Shown one piece after another: positions 10,017 through 19,480 of a stretch of 64,000 nucleotides of DNA. The DNA is taken from the NCBI GenBank assembly GCA_900552945.1, contig USBI01000003.1, positions 1-64,000 on the forward strand, read 5' to 3'. The stretch comes from an uncultured Oscillospiraceae bacterium (GTDB lineage Bacteria; Bacillota; Clostridia; Oscillospirales; Ruminococcaceae). Each line of letters opens with the position of its first letter. Position 1 is the first letter of the stretch. Below the pieces are notes generated by a model. That model saw only the letters and a list, made by a program, of their open reading frames with translations, searched no databases and was not told where the DNA came from. A program made the translations under genes and the position numbers.

Positions 10017-11993
10017 ATGAGTGGTCAGAACAGTGAAGGAACATTCAAACTTGTTTCTCCTTATCAGCCGACCGGTGATCAGCCGCAGGCAATTGAAAGC
10101 CTCGTAAACGGGATTCGAAAAGGGGATAAGGGTCAGGTTTTATTGGGTGTAACCGGTTCCGGTAAAACTTTTACCATGGCAAATGTAATTGCTCAGCTCA
10201 ATCGTCCCACACTGGTACTTGCCCATAATAAGACACTGGCGGCACAGCTCTGCTCTGAATTTAAAGAATTCTTTCCGGAAAACGCCGTCGAGTACTTCGT
10301 TTCCTATTATGACTATTATCAGCCGGAAGCTTACATCCCGAATACCGATACCTATATTGAAAAGGACAGCGCCATCAACGATGAGATTGATAAACTGCGT
10401 CATTCGGCTACATCAGCACTTTCGGAACGGCGGGATGTGATCATCGTTGCGAGTGTGTCTTGTATCTATTCGCTCGGCAGCCCGATCGATTACCGCAGCA
10501 TGGTCATTTCACTGCGCACGGGTATGCAGAAAAACAGGGATGAGCTGCTCCACAAATTGGTGGATATTCAATATGAACGCAACGACATTAACTTTGTGCG
10601 TAATAAATTCCGCGTTCATGGTGATGTGGTGGAGATTTTTCCTGCTTATTCGGGAGATACTGCCGTTCGTGTTGAGTTTTTTGGGGATGAGATTGACCGC
10701 ATCAGTGAGATCAATGTCCTCACCGGGGAGGTGCTTGGCACCGTTTCTCATGTGGCGATTTATCCTGCATCCCATTACATTGTCCCGGCGGAAAAAATGC
10801 AGCGCGCCGTGCAGGAAATCGAGCAGGAAATGATCGAACGGGTCAAATACTTCAAAGAAAATGATATGCTTTTGGAGGCGCAGCGGATCGAGCAGCGCAC
10901 CAAATATGACATTGAAATGCTCAGTGAGATCGGTTTCTGCAAGGGAATTGAAAACTATTCGCGTATTCTTGCCGGACGCCCGGCCGGTAGCACACCGTAC
11001 ACCCTTTTAGACCACTTCCCGGATGATTATCTGCTGTTTGTGGATGAATCCCACGTTACCATTCCACAGGTTCGGGGCATGTATTTCGGCGACCGCGCGC
11101 GTAAAACAACGCTGATCGATTACGGCTTCCGTCTTCCTTCTGCGGCGGATAACCGTCCGCTGAATTTTGAGGAATTTTACAGCCATGTGAATCAGGCGGT
11201 GTATGTGAGCGCGACTCCCGCGGAATTTGAACGGGAACACAGCCAGAATATTGTTGAGCAGGTCATCCGCCCGACCGGCTTGGTCGATCCGGAGATCAGC
11301 GTCCGTCCGGTAGAAGGACAGATCGAGGATCTGCTGTCTGAGATCAATGAACGGGTCGAACGCAAAGAACGGGTTTTGGTCACCACCTTAACCAAAAAAA
11401 TGGCGGAAGACCTCACCGCATTTTTGGAAAAAATGGGCGTAAAAGTCCGGTATATGCACCACGATATTGATACCATTGAACGGATGGAGATCATCCGCGA
11501 TCTGCGTCTGGGCGAATTTGACGTGCTGGTCGGCATCAATCTGCTCCGTGAAGGGCTGGATATTCCAGAAGTATCGCTGGTGTGTATTTTGGATGCGGAT
11601 AAAGAGGGATTCCTGCGTTCGGAGACCTCTCTCATCCAGACCATCGGCCGTGCGGCGCGAAATGCGGAAGGCAAGGTTATTATGTATGCGGACAGTGTCA
11701 CTCCTTCCATGGAACGGGCGATTCGCGAAACCGAACGCCGCCGCGCCATCCAGATGAAATACAACGAAGAGCACGGAATTGTTCCGAAGACCATTAAAAA
11801 GGACGTTCGTGAAATCATTGAAATATCCAAAAAGGATACGGTGGATAACAAGAAGAAACGTTATTCACAAAAAGAGCGTGAAGAGTTGATCGCAAAACTG
11901 ACCAAAGAGATGAAAGAAGCGGCGAAAATACTTGAATTTGAGCATGCGGCCGCGCTTCGTGACCGAATTGAAGAATTGAAAAAGACACGTTAG
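10017..11993 (+). CDS. uvrB: UvrABC system protein B (excinuclease subunit B)
   Basis: Damage-verification helicase of nucleotide excision repair. It is loaded by UvrA and then recruits UvrC. The 658 residues match the usual family length. Visible features: Walker A TGSGKT (about 46-51), the beta-hairpin region rich in tyrosines ([12 protein letters not shown]), the DESH box, SATP, helicase motifs ([29 protein letters not shown]) and a C-terminal UVR domain (about 620-655) that contacts UvrC. The ATG follows AAGGAGGG at 6 bases. It is 17 bases upstream of uvrA and co-transcribed with it; uvrC is not in this window. Probably SOS-controlled by the operator at 9957-9970. Confidence 0.98.
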   Translation: MSGQNSEGTFKLVSPYQPTGDQPQAIESLVNGIRKGDKGQVLLGVTGSGKTFTMANVIAQLNRPTLVLAHNKTLAAQLCSEFKEFFPENAVEYFVSYYDYYQPEAYIPNTDTYIEKDSAINDEIDKLRHSATSALSERRDVIIVASVSCIYSLGSPIDYRSMVISLRTGMQKNRDELLHKLVDIQYERNDINFVRNKFRVHGDVVEIFPAYSGDTAVRVEFFGDEIDRISEINVLTGEVLGTVSHVAIYPASHYIVPAEKMQRAVQEIEQEMIERVKYFKENDMLLEAQRIEQRTKYDIEMLSEIGFCKGIENYSRILAGRPAGSTPYTLLDHFPDDYLLFVDESHVTIPQVRGMYFGDRARKTTLIDYGFRLPSAADNRPLNFEEFYSHVNQAVYVSATPAEFEREHSQNIVEQVIRPTGLVDPEISVRPVEGQIEDLLSEINERVERKERVLVTTLTKKMAEDLTAFLEKMGVKVRYMHHDIDTIERMEIIRDLRLGEFDVLVGINLLREGLDIPEVSLVCILDADKEGFLRSETSLIQTIGRAARNAEGKVIMYADSVTPSMERAIRETERRRAIQMKYNEEHGIVPKTIKKDVREIIEISKKDTVDNKKKRYSQKEREELIAKLTKEMKEAAKILEFEHAAALRDRIEELKKTR

Positions 11994-12010
11994 GAAAGGA
12001 ATTGCAAGCA

Positions 12011-14836
12011 GTGGCAAGAGATAAAATTATCATCAAAGGCGCAAGGGAGCACAACCTGAAAAACATTGATATAGAGCTTCCGCGTGACAAGTTTATCGTC
12101 TTTACAGGACTTTCCGGCTCCGGAAAGTCTTCACTTGCGTTTGACACCATTTATGCGGACGGTCAGCGCCGTTATGTGGAAAGCCTGTCCTCTTATGCCA
12201 GGCAGTTCCTGGGGCAGATGGACAAGCCGGATGTCGATTACATTGAAGGATTGTCTCCTGCCATCTCCATTGATCAGAAAACGACCTCCAAGAACCCGCG
12301 TTCCACAGTGGGGACTGTTACCGAGATTTACGATTACCTGCGTCTGCTCTATGCGCGCATCGGTATCCCGCATTGTCCGATCTGCGGCAGAGAGATCAAA
12401 CAGCAGACCATCGACCAGATCGTCGACCGGGTCATGGAACTGGAAGAGGGAACCCGCATTCAGGTAATGGCGCCGGTTGTCCGGGGAAGAAAGGGCAAAC
12501 ATCAGAAGGAGTTTGAATCCGCGCGGAAAAGCGGTTATGTCCGTGTTCGGGTGGATGGAAACATTTACGATCTGTCCGAGCAGATCCCCATGGAAAAAAA
12601 CAAAAAACACAACATTGAAATCATCATCGACCGTCTGGTTGTCAAAGAAGAGATCCGCTCTCGTTTGAGCGATTCGCTGGAAACAGCAGTGGGATTGACC
12701 GGCGGCCTTGCCTTGATCGATGTCATTGGCGGGGAAGAGATCCTCTTCTCACAGAATTATGCCTGCCCGGAGCACGGCTTCAGCATGGAAGAACTTTCTC
12801 CGCGGATGTTCTCGTTTAATAATCCATATGGTGCCTGCGAGACTTGTACTGGTTTGGGTACGTTTATGAAAGTCGATCCGGATATGGTCATCCCGGATAA
12901 AACCAAGTCCATCCGCGGCGGAGCAATCAAGGCAAGCGGCTGGTATTTCGGTGAAAGCGGGACCATCGCGCAGATGTATTATGAAGGGCTTGCTGCTCAT
13001 TACGGTTTTTCGTTGGATACCCCGGTCAAAGATCTTCCCAAAAAGGCGGTTGATGTAATCCTTTATGGTACAAAGGGCGAACGGTTTAAAATGACCCGGC
13101 AGAATGAATACGGCACGGGTACCTATTACACCGAATTCGAGGGGATTATCAACAATTTGGAGCGCCGTTTCCGTGAGACCCAGAGCGATTGGGCACGGGA
13201 TGAGATCGCGAGTTCCATGAGCGCGGTCCCGTGCCCCGATTGCCACGGAAAACGGCTCAAAAAAGAAATTCTTGCCGTTACAGTCGCAGGAAAGAATATC
13301 AGTGAATTCTGCCACATGTCTGTTTCAGAGGCGCTCGACTTTGTGGAGCATATGCAGCTGACCGAGCGGGAACAGATGATCGGTGACCGTATTTTGAAAG
13401 AAATCAAGGAACGGCTTGGTTTTTTGAATAACGTTGGGCTGGAGTATCTCACTCTGGCGCGTTCGGCGTCTACCTTGTCGGGCGGCGAGAGCCAGCGCAT
13501 CCGTTTGGCGACACAGATCGGCTCTTACCTTGTTGGTGTCCTTTATATTCTGGACGAGCCGAGTATCGGGCTGCATCAGAGGGACAATGACAAGCTCATT
13601 GCCACCTTAAAACGTTTGCGTGATCTTGGGAATACGCTGATCGTTGTTGAGCACGATGAAGACACCATGTATGCCGCTGATTATATTGTTGATATCGGCC
13701 CTGGCGCCGGAGTGCACGGCGGTGAGGTTGTCTGCGCCGGCCCGGTGCAGGATATTATCGCCTGCGAGGATTCCATCACCGGTCAGTATCTCAGTGGCCG
13801 AAAGAAGATTGAGGTGCCAAAGGAAAGAAGAAAAGGGAACGGGCGGTTTATTACCATCCGGGGTGCAAGGGAAAACAATCTCAAAAACATTGATGTAGAG
13901 ATTCCGTTGGGTAAATTTGTCTGTGTTACCGGTGTATCCGGCTCGGGAAAATCCTCTTTGGTAAATGAGGTCCTTTATAAGCAGCTTGCGGTTACTTTAA
14001 ACAATTCCCGTCTGAAACCAGGCGCCCATGATGAGATTCTGGGTATCGAGAACATTGATAAGATTATTGATATTGACCAGTCGCCTATCGGGAGAACACC
14101 GCGTTCTAACCCGGCGACCTATACCGGCGTGTTTACCGATATTCGCAATCTATTTGCTCAGACGCAGGATGCGAAGATGAAAGGCTACACCAGCAGCCGT
14201 TTTTCGTTCAATGTCAAAGGCGGGCGCTGCGAAGCCTGCCAGGGCGATGGTATTATTGAAATTGAAATGCATTTTCTTCCGGATATCTATGTTCCCTGCG
14301 AAGTCTGTAAAGGAAAGCGCTATAACCGTGAGACTTTGGAAATCCGCTATAAAGGGAAAAATATACACGATGTACTGGAAATGACAGTGGAAGAAGCAAC
14401 CACCTTTTTTGATTCCATTCCCAAAATCAAACGTAAGTTTGAAACTCTGTGCGAAGTGGGGCTTGGATACATTAAGGTTGGCCAGCCTGCAACGACCCTC
14501 TCGGGTGGCGAAGCGCAGAGGGTCAAGCTTGCGGCAGAACTTTCCAAGCGCAGCACCGGCCGTACACTGTATATTCTGGATGAACCGACCACCGGCCTGC
14601 ATACGGCGGATGTACACAATCTCATTAATGTTCTGCAAAAATTGGTGGATGCCGGGAATACTGTGATTGTAATTGAGCACAATCTGGATGTGATCAAAAC
14701 CGCTGATTATATCATCGACCTTGGCCCGGAAGGCGGAGATGGCGGCGGAACGGTCATTGCGAAAGGTACCCCGGAGGAACTCATTCGTTCAAAGAAATCT
14801 TATACGGCAAAATATCTGAAAAAAATGTTAAAATAA
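12011..14836 (+). CDS. uvrA: UvrABC system protein A (excinuclease ATPase subunit)
   Basis: Dimeric ABC-type ATPase that finds bulky DNA lesions and hands them to UvrB. It has two ABC modules: Walker [10 protein letters not shown] at about 33 and GVSGSGKSS at about 641, with signatures SGGESQR and SGGEAQR. Zinc sites are visible ([21 protein letters not shown] with CEVCKGK). A reading frame opens with TTG at 12002, but that codon is 1 base from AGGAAAGGA. The GTG at 12011, with 10-base spacing, gives [15 protein letters not shown], the family's usual N-terminus, so I chose it (941 aa). It follows uvrB in one operon. Confidence 0.97.
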   Translation: MARDKIIIKGAREHNLKNIDIELPRDKFIVFTGLSGSGKSSLAFDTIYADGQRRYVESLSSYARQFLGQMDKPDVDYIEGLSPAISIDQKTTSKNPRSTVGTVTEIYDYLRLLYARIGIPHCPICGREIKQQTIDQIVDRVMELEEGTRIQVMAPVVRGRKGKHQKEFESARKSGYVRVRVDGNIYDLSEQIPMEKNKKHNIEIIIDRLVVKEEIRSRLSDSLETAVGLTGGLALIDVIGGEEILFSQNYACPEHGFSMEELSPRMFSFNNPYGACETCTGLGTFMKVDPDMVIPDKTKSIRGGAIKASGWYFGESGTIAQMYYEGLAAHYGFSLDTPVKDLPKKAVDVILYGTKGERFKMTRQNEYGTGTYYTEFEGIINNLERRFRETQSDWARDEIASSMSAVPCPDCHGKRLKKEILAVTVAGKNISEFCHMSVSEALDFVEHMQLTEREQMIGDRILKEIKERLGFLNNVGLEYLTLARSASTLSGGESQRIRLATQIGSYLVGVLYILDEPSIGLHQRDNDKLIATLKRLRDLGNTLIVVEHDEDTMYAADYIVDIGPGAGVHGGEVVCAGPVQDIIACEDSITGQYLSGRKKIEVPKERRKGNGRFITIRGARENNLKNIDVEIPLGKFVCVTGVSGSGKSSLVNEVLYKQLAVTLNNSRLKPGAHDEILGIENIDKIIDIDQSPIGRTPRSNPATYTGVFTDIRNLFAQTQDAKMKGYTSSRFSFNVKGGRCEACQGDGIIEIEMHFLPDIYVPCEVCKGKRYNRETLEIRYKGKNIHDVLEMTVEEATTFFDSIPKIKRKFETLCEVGLGYIKVGQPATTLSGGEAQRVKLAAELSKRSTGRTLYILDEPTTGLHTADVHNLINVLQKLVDAGNTVIVIEHNLDVIKTADYIIDLGPEGGDGGGTVIAKGTPEELIRSKKSYTAKYLKKMLK

Positions 14837-14849
14837 TATCAAATGGGTA

Positions 14850-14878
14850 TTTACAGTAATATACCTGTGTGGTATAAT
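14850..14878 (+). promoter_or_regulatory. Strong promoter of the rubredoxin-flavodiiron operon
   Basis: TTTACA (14850-14855), 17 bases, TATAAT (14873-14878), with an extended -10 (TGG just before TATAAT). It lies between the uvrA stop and the rubredoxin start. Confidence 0.75.
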
Positions 14879-14906
14879 TATGAAAAATGAAAAGGAGATG
14901 ACTGGT

Positions 14907-15059
14907 ATGTACGTGTGTGATGTTTGCGGTTATGTTTATGATCCTGAAGTAGGCTGTCCGGAGCAGGGCGTTGCTCCCGGTACTCCGTGGGAAGAGGTTC
15001 CGGAAGATTTTGTTTGCCCGACCTGCGGTGTCGGCAAAGACATGTTCAGCGCTCAGTAA
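14907..15059 (+). CDS. Rubredoxin
   Basis: A 50-residue electron carrier. The two iron-binding knuckles are visible: [10 protein letters not shown] (C4, C7) and CPTCGVGKD (C37, C40), spaced as in classical rubredoxins, with the conserved [14 protein letters not shown] stretch between them. The ATG follows AAAGGAGATGACTGGT. It is the first gene of an operon with a flavodiiron protein 71 bases downstream. The expected role is to pass electrons from NADH:rubredoxin reductase to that enzyme for O2 or NO reduction in the cytoplasm. Confidence 0.95.
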   Translation: MYVCDVCGYVYDPEVGCPEQGVAPGTPWEEVPEDFVCPTCGVGKDMFSAQ

Positions 15060-15130
15060 TGAGAAACAGGCAGTACCCGCCGCAGTTATCTGCTTCGGCG
15101 GGTACTCTTGAGTCAGCAGGAGGTTTAAAA

Positions 15131-16333
15131 ATGAACGCATTTAAAATTCGCGAAGATTTGTATTATGTTGGGGTCTTAAACCCGAATCTGCGTGTTTTCG
15201 ATATTGTTATGAAGACCGATTACGGTACTTCCTATAATTCGTATTTGATCAAAGGCAGCGAAAAAACGGCATTGGTGGAAACAGCACATCTGAAATCCGT
15301 TGATTATTTTATGGACAATGTCAAGTCAGTTGCCGATGTGGATAAAATTGATTACATCATTATGAATCACAACGAGCCGGATCACTCTGGTTCCATTGCC
15401 AAGCTGGCGGAACTCAATCCGAATATTACGGTTGTAGTATCTCAGGCTGGGTCGATTTACTTAAAAAATATCACCAATAATCCGAACGTGAACTACAAGG
15501 TTGTAAAAGACGGTGAGAGCATTGATTTGGGCGGACGTGAACTGAAATTCATCAGCGCTCCGTTTTTGCATTGGCCGGATTCTATGTTCACTTGGGTGCC
15601 GGACATGAAAGTCCTCTTTACCTGCGACTTCCTGGGTTCCCATTACTGCGAACCGCAGATTATGGATACTAAAATTACTCATCCCGCGGCTTATGAAACC
15701 GCGATGAAGGGTTATTATGATGCGATTTTTGGGCCGTTCAAACCGTATGTGCTCAAAGGTCTGGAAAAAATTGACCCGCTGGATGTGGAATATGCTTGCA
15801 CCAGCCACGGTCCGGTGCTGACCAAAGGCGGCTTGCTGGAAAAGGTAAAAGAGCAGTACCGCGTGTGGAGCAGTCCGGTCGCCAAAGCGCACAAGACTGT
15901 TCCGGTGTTTTATTGTTCTGCGTACGGAAACACTGAACTGCTCGCGAAAGCGATTGCTGAGGGTGTAAAAGAAGTTATTCCGGATGCGGAAGTTACCCTT
16001 TACAATGTCATTGAGCACGATATGGGTGAGATGGCGGCAGCCCTGAACGGTTCGGATGGATTCCTCATCGGTTCTCCGACCCTCAACAAGGATGCTCTTC
16101 CGCCGATTTGGATTCTGCTTGCGCACGTGGATGCGGTCAACATCGCAAAACGTCCGGTCGCATTGTTCGGTTCTTACGGCTGGAGCGGTGAAGCGGTCCC
16201 GAATTTGACCGAGCGGCTGAAAGGTTTGAAGGTCAACCTGTTTGAAAAGAACTTCCGTGTTGTATTTGTTCCTTCTGAAGAGGATTTGAAAAACGCGAAA
16301 GAATTTGGCAAGGAGTTTGCGGCGACTCTGTAA
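15131..16333 (+). CDS. fprA: Flavodiiron protein (A-type flavoprotein, O2/NO reductase)
   Basis: A 400-residue cytoplasmic enzyme that reduces O2 to water or NO to N2O, protecting anaerobes. The N-terminal metallo-beta-lactamase-like domain carries the diiron ligands HNEPDH (H80, E82, D84, H85), a later HWPDS histidine, and D/H ligands in FTCDFLGSH and SHGPV. The C-terminal flavodoxin domain (from about 255) starts VFYCSAYGNTE, an FMN phosphate loop, and contains GSPTLN. The frame is open further upstream to 14987, overlapping the rubredoxin gene. The ATG at 15131, preceded by AGGAGG, gives the family N-terminus. Whether O2 or NO is the main substrate cannot be read from sequence. Confidence 0.96.
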   Translation: MNAFKIREDLYYVGVLNPNLRVFDIVMKTDYGTSYNSYLIKGSEKTALVETAHLKSVDYFMDNVKSVADVDKIDYIIMNHNEPDHSGSIAKLAELNPNITVVVSQAGSIYLKNITNNPNVNYKVVKDGESIDLGGRELKFISAPFLHWPDSMFTWVPDMKVLFTCDFLGSHYCEPQIMDTKITHPAAYETAMKGYYDAIFGPFKPYVLKGLEKIDPLDVEYACTSHGPVLTKGGLLEKVKEQYRVWSSPVAKAHKTVPVFYCSAYGNTELLAKAIAEGVKEVIPDAEVTLYNVIEHDMGEMAAALNGSDGFLIGSPTLNKDALPPIWILLAHVDAVNIAKRPVALFGSYGWSGEAVPNLTERLKGLKVNLFEKNFRVVFVPSEEDLKNAKEFGKEFAATL

Positions 16334-16350
16334 AGATAAATGAATCTGTA

Positions 16351-16384
16351 AAAAGGAAGGCACATGTGTGCCTTCCTTTTTTGC
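16351..16384 (+). terminator. Intrinsic terminator of the rubredoxin-flavodiiron operon
   Basis: AAGGAAGGCACA and TGTGCCTTCCTT form a 12-bp stem with almost no loop (the centre will open), followed by TTTTTTGCTT. It is 20 bases after the fprA stop. Confidence 0.85.
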
Positions 16385-16395
16385 TTGTGATAATT

Positions 16396-16428
16396 AAAAA
16401 CGTCTCCGTAAAAGCGGAGACGTTTTTA
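16396..16428 (-). terminator. Terminator of the CAP-domain gene (symmetric, works in both directions)
   Basis: AAAAACGTCTCCG (16396-16408), a short loop and CGGAGACGTTTTT (16415-16427) form a hairpin with A/T tracts on both sides. It can end transcripts arriving from either side of this convergent pair. Confidence 0.8.
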
Positions 16429-16499
16429 ATAACGCGGTATATCATGTGTTATGCGTTGCGGTGTAATGGGGGAAGAATCAGCTTTTCTGCTGGAACCGT

Positions 16500-17354
16500 T
16501 TATCCCCCGAAGGTCTGTGTCCAGTAATACGCACCGTTTTCCAAATAACAGCCAACTCCGATGTATTGAAAATCGGTACTTAAAATATTTGCCCGGTGGC
16601 CATCCGAATTCATCCAAGCCTCCATGACTGATTCCGGCGTTGAAAATCCGTAGGCGATGTTTTCGCCCGCTGCCATATATCCGAAGCCGATTACGCTGTT
16701 CAAGGGGTCGGAACCGTCCGGCCGCTGATGGGCGAACAGTCTGGGAAGTTCGGTGCTTCTGGTGTAGGCGAACGTGTTCAGGTCGCCGGCGGCTTGAAGA
16801 GGTGCAAGCCCGTTTTTGCTGCGTTCTTCATTTACAAGCTGGATTACCCGCGCTGAAAACGAAGAGATATCGATCGCTTTGGGAATAGATTGCGCCTCCG
16901 TATACCCACACCGCGTACAGGTCCGTTCTTTGCGTCCCTCGGAAGTCGTTGTTGCTTCTGCTGTAACTGTCCAGCCGGCGAAACTGTGGCCAAGTGTGGG
17001 GGTTTCATCTTCGGTATAGCTGTTTCCGCAGGAGCAGGTAAAGGTGGTGTATCCGCTGGAAGTACAGGTGGGAGATGTTACACTGGCTGTGTAATTGTGG
17101 GTATGCTTGGATTGCATCTGTGAAGATTCGGACTGCTGATTGTTCTGCGGCGGTGTTTTTGCCGAATCACCGGCGTCTGTATCGCTTTGTGAAGCGGATT
17201 CTTCCTCGGAAAGATCGTCACTTTGAGATAACAAATCGTCCAGAGTAATGGATGAGCCGGACGAGTTTGATTCGATTTGACTCTGCTGGCAGCCGGACAG
17301 AAAAATAAAACTGACCAACAGAATGATCAGCAGAAAAGAACGTGATTTTTTCAT
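16500..17354 (-). CDS. CAP/SCP-domain lipoprotein with Cys-containing repeats
   Basis: 284 residues. The N-terminus is a lipoprotein signal peptide with lipobox LSGC (Cys22). A Ser/Asp/Gln-rich linker (about 25-85) leads to a region with two Cys pairs in GYTTFTCSCGNSYT and KERTCTRCGYTE, linked by a LGHSF element. This is a repeat type seen in secreted clostridial proteins. The C-terminal CAP domain (about 165-284) shows LVNEERSKNGLAPL, GENIAYG, HRANIL and a C-terminal GAYYWTQTFGG strand. CAP domains of this kind are extracellular and of uncertain biochemical role; wall- or spore-associated functions are known for relatives (B. subtilis YkwD type). It stands alone, convergent with fprA and divergent from miaB. 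Confidence 0.85.
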   Translation of the reverse strand: MKKSRSFLLIILLVSFIFLSGCQQSQIESNSSGSSITLDDLLSQSDDLSEEESASQSDTDAGDSAKTPPQNNQQSESSQMQSKHTHNYTASVTSPTCTSSGYTTFTCSCGNSYTEDETPTLGHSFAGWTVTAEATTTSEGRKERTCTRCGYTEAQSIPKAIDISSFSARVIQLVNEERSKNGLAPLQAAGDLNTFAYTRSTELPRLFAHQRPDGSDPLNSVIGFGYMAAGENIAYGFSTPESVMEAWMNSDGHRANILSTDFQYIGVGCYLENGAYYWTQTFGG

Positions 17355-17413
17355 GGGCAGCCTTTTTCTCCTTTTTATTCGCCGTTAAAGATATGGCGTA
17401 TATATCATTTTTT

Positions 17414-17442
17414 GTTATACCATGAAACCGGAAAAAATACAA
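17414..17442 (-). promoter_or_regulatory. Promoter of the CAP-domain gene
   Basis: On the minus strand: TTGTAT (17442-17437), 17 bases, TATAAC (17419-17414). It lies about 60 bases upstream of the ATG at 17354. Confidence 0.6.
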
Positions 17443-17520
17443 TTCCTTTTCACGGCAGCCATTTCGTTTGTTCGATGAAAAGTGTGGCTGTACTTTTCCT
17501 TTTTATTCAAGATTTATCCA

Positions 17521-17549
17521 TTGATTCGTTTTTTGAAAAATGATATACT
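17521..17549 (+). promoter_or_regulatory. Promoter of miaB and the downstream run
   Basis: TTGATT (17521-17526), 17 bases, TATACT (17544-17549). A TATAAT at 17551-17556 offers an overlapping -10 but has no matching -35. Confidence 0.6.
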
Positions 17550-17605
17550 TTATAATGTATTTTTATAAAGAAATATTAAAAAAATAGTAGATAGAGGTTG
17601 TATTT

Positions 17606-19000
17606 TTGAATCATTCAAACTGCGTTTCAGTGGATTATACTGCTCTTGCACGCGAATGCGTCCGCCGGCGCATTTCCGACCATCCGCCGCTTGCTATGCT
17701 GCACTCGTTTGGGTGCCAGCAGAATGTGAACGACGGGGAAAAACTGCGCGGAATGCTTGCGGAGATCGGCTACGGTTTTACCGATTCTCCGGACCAGGCG
17801 GATATCGTTATCTTTAATACCTGCGCTGTGCGTGAAAACGCGGAAGACCGGGTATTTGGCAACATTGGTCAGCTCAAGCACTGCAAGGAGCACAATCCAA
17901 ATCTGATTATTGGAATCTGTGGCTGCATGGTCGAACAGGAGCACATCAGCGAGCGGATCAAAAAGAGCTATCCGTACGTCAATTTGGTGTTCGGAACCCA
18001 TGCGCTTTCGCGATTTCCGGAACTTCTCTACCGCGAACTTACCACAGGAAAGCGGATCTTCGATGCAAAACAGGAAGACGGTACCGTAGTAGAAGGGCTT
18101 CCGGTTCGCAGGGAAGACCCTTATAAAGCGTTTGTGCCGGTTATGTATGGCTGCAATAATTTTTGTACTTACTGCATTGTGCCGTATGTCCGGGGAAGGG
18201 AGCGTTCACGCAAGCCGGAAGACGTTCTTGCGGAGGTGAAGGGCCTTGTGGCAGACGGCTACAAGGAAATCATGCTGCTTGGGCAGAACGTCAACTCATA
18301 TGGGAAAAACCTGGAACAGCCGGTCCGTTTCGCAGAACTTCTGCGGATGGTGAACGATGTGGAAGGGGATTTCCGCATTCGCTTTATGACTTCTCATCCG
18401 AAGGACGCCACCCATGAACTGATTGACGCAGTTGCGGAATGCGAGAAGGTCTGTAAGCAGATTCACCTTCCGGTGCAGAGTGGCTCGAACCGCATATTAA
18501 AAGAGATGAACCGCCATTATACGGTGGAAGAGTATCTTTCTCTGATTGAGTATGCAAAACAGCGGATTCCCGGCGTGGCGCTTTCCAGTGATATTATCGT
18601 GGGCTTTCCCGGTGAGACTTATGAGGACTTTGAACAGACACTGGAACTTGTGAAACAGGTGGATTATCATCTGTTGTATACGTTCATTTATTCCAAACGG
18701 GAAGGCACGAAAGCCGCGGAGATGGATGACCCCATCCCCGCTAAGGAAAAATCCCGCTGGTTCCAGCAGCTTCTGGAGGTACAGCGTGGGTGCAGTATCC
18801 GGCATAACCAGAGTTATGTTGGTCAAACGCTTCGTGTTCTGGTAGATGGACCGGGCCGTGTGGAAGACGGTTTTGTTTCCGGCAGGACCGAACATAATAT
18901 GATCGTTGATTTTAAAGGGGACAGATCGCTGATTGGTCAGTTTGTTTCCGTTAAAATAACCGGGGCTCTCAACTGGGCGCTGGTGGGAGAAAAAATATAA
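17606..19000 (+). CDS. miaB: tRNA-2-methylthio-N6-dimethylallyladenosine synthase
   Basis: Radical SAM methylthiotransferase acting on i6A37 of tRNAs that read UNN codons; its substrate base is made by MiaA, also in this window. 464 residues. The N-terminal UPF0004 domain carries the three cysteines of the auxiliary cluster (C37 in FGCQQN, C73 in NTCAV, C107 in GCM). The radical SAM motif is CNNFCTYC (C183, C187, C190), followed by the RGRERSR signature, and there is a C-terminal TRAM domain. The start is TTG, 8 bases after AGAGG. There is an N-terminal extension of about 28 residues before the conserved LHSFGCQQN, common in clostridial MiaB. It lies 16 bases upstream of the ylbF-like gene. 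Confidence 0.97.
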   Translation: MNHSNCVSVDYTALARECVRRRISDHPPLAMLHSFGCQQNVNDGEKLRGMLAEIGYGFTDSPDQADIVIFNTCAVRENAEDRVFGNIGQLKHCKEHNPNLIIGICGCMVEQEHISERIKKSYPYVNLVFGTHALSRFPELLYRELTTGKRIFDAKQEDGTVVEGLPVRREDPYKAFVPVMYGCNNFCTYCIVPYVRGRERSRKPEDVLAEVKGLVADGYKEIMLLGQNVNSYGKNLEQPVRFAELLRMVNDVEGDFRIRFMTSHPKDATHELIDAVAECEKVCKQIHLPVQSGSNRILKEMNRHYTVEEYLSLIEYAKQRIPGVALSSDIIVGFPGETYEDFEQTLELVKQVDYHLLYTFIYSKREGTKAAEMDDPIPAKEKSRWFQQLLEVQRGCSIRHNQSYVGQTLRVLVDGPGRVEDGFVSGRTEHNMIVDFKGDRSLIGQFVSVKITGALNWALVGEKI

Positions 19001-19016
19001 ATTTTTGGAGGGCGTT

Positions 19017-19421
19017 ATGAATTTAATCAAACAGGCACGTGAAATGGGTAAGATGATTCAGGCATCTGAAGAGTACAAACGTCTTCAGGCAGCAAAAGAG
19101 AAGAACGACAACGATACCGAGCTTCAGGATCTGATCGGTCAGTTCAATCTCAAACGCATGGAACTTAACAATCAGCTCGCAAAATCCGACAAGGACGATG
19201 AAAAGCTGGAAAAACTCAACCATGAGATGCGCGACCTTTACCAGAAGGTCATGACCAACCAGAACATGGCAGAGTATGAGCAGGCGAAAAATGAGATGGA
19301 CATGCTCATGAATCAGGTCAACACCATTCTTGTCATGTGTGTAAACGGCGAAGACCCGGATACTTGTGACCCGGCACCGTCCTGCACCGGAAGCTGTTCT
19401 ACCTGCGGCGGCTGCCACTAA
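19017..19421 (+). CDS. YlbF/YmcA-family regulator with Cys-rich tail
   Basis: 134 residues. The helical body (about 1-105) is typical of the YlbF/YmcA (RicF/RicA) family, whose B. subtilis members form an Fe-S-carrying complex with YaaT. That complex affects RNase Y specificity, sporulation, biofilm and competence. The C-terminus holds six cysteines in the last 27 residues (C108, C117, C123, C127, C130, C133), ending SCSTCGGCH, which suggests metal or Fe-S binding. The frame is open from 19005, but the ATG at 19017 sits behind GGAGGGCGTT. In B. subtilis ymcA also lies next to miaB (ymcB), so the context fits. Which paralogue this corresponds to is not resolved. Confidence 0.8.
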   Translation: MNLIKQAREMGKMIQASEEYKRLQAAKEKNDNDTELQDLIGQFNLKRMELNNQLAKSDKDDEKLEKLNHEMRDLYQKVMTNQNMAEYEQAKNEMDMLMNQVNTILVMCVNGEDPDTCDPAPSCTGSCSTCGGCH

Positions 19422-19480
19422 ACAACAAAACACGGCGGAAAACCTGCCGCTAAACGGTTTGACTGACAAATTTTTGGACG

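Noticed and set aside
11192-11851. Open frame of 219 codons antisense to uvrB
   Set aside because: Ser/Arg-rich low-complexity translation typical of the opposite strand of a conserved gene; no start signal.
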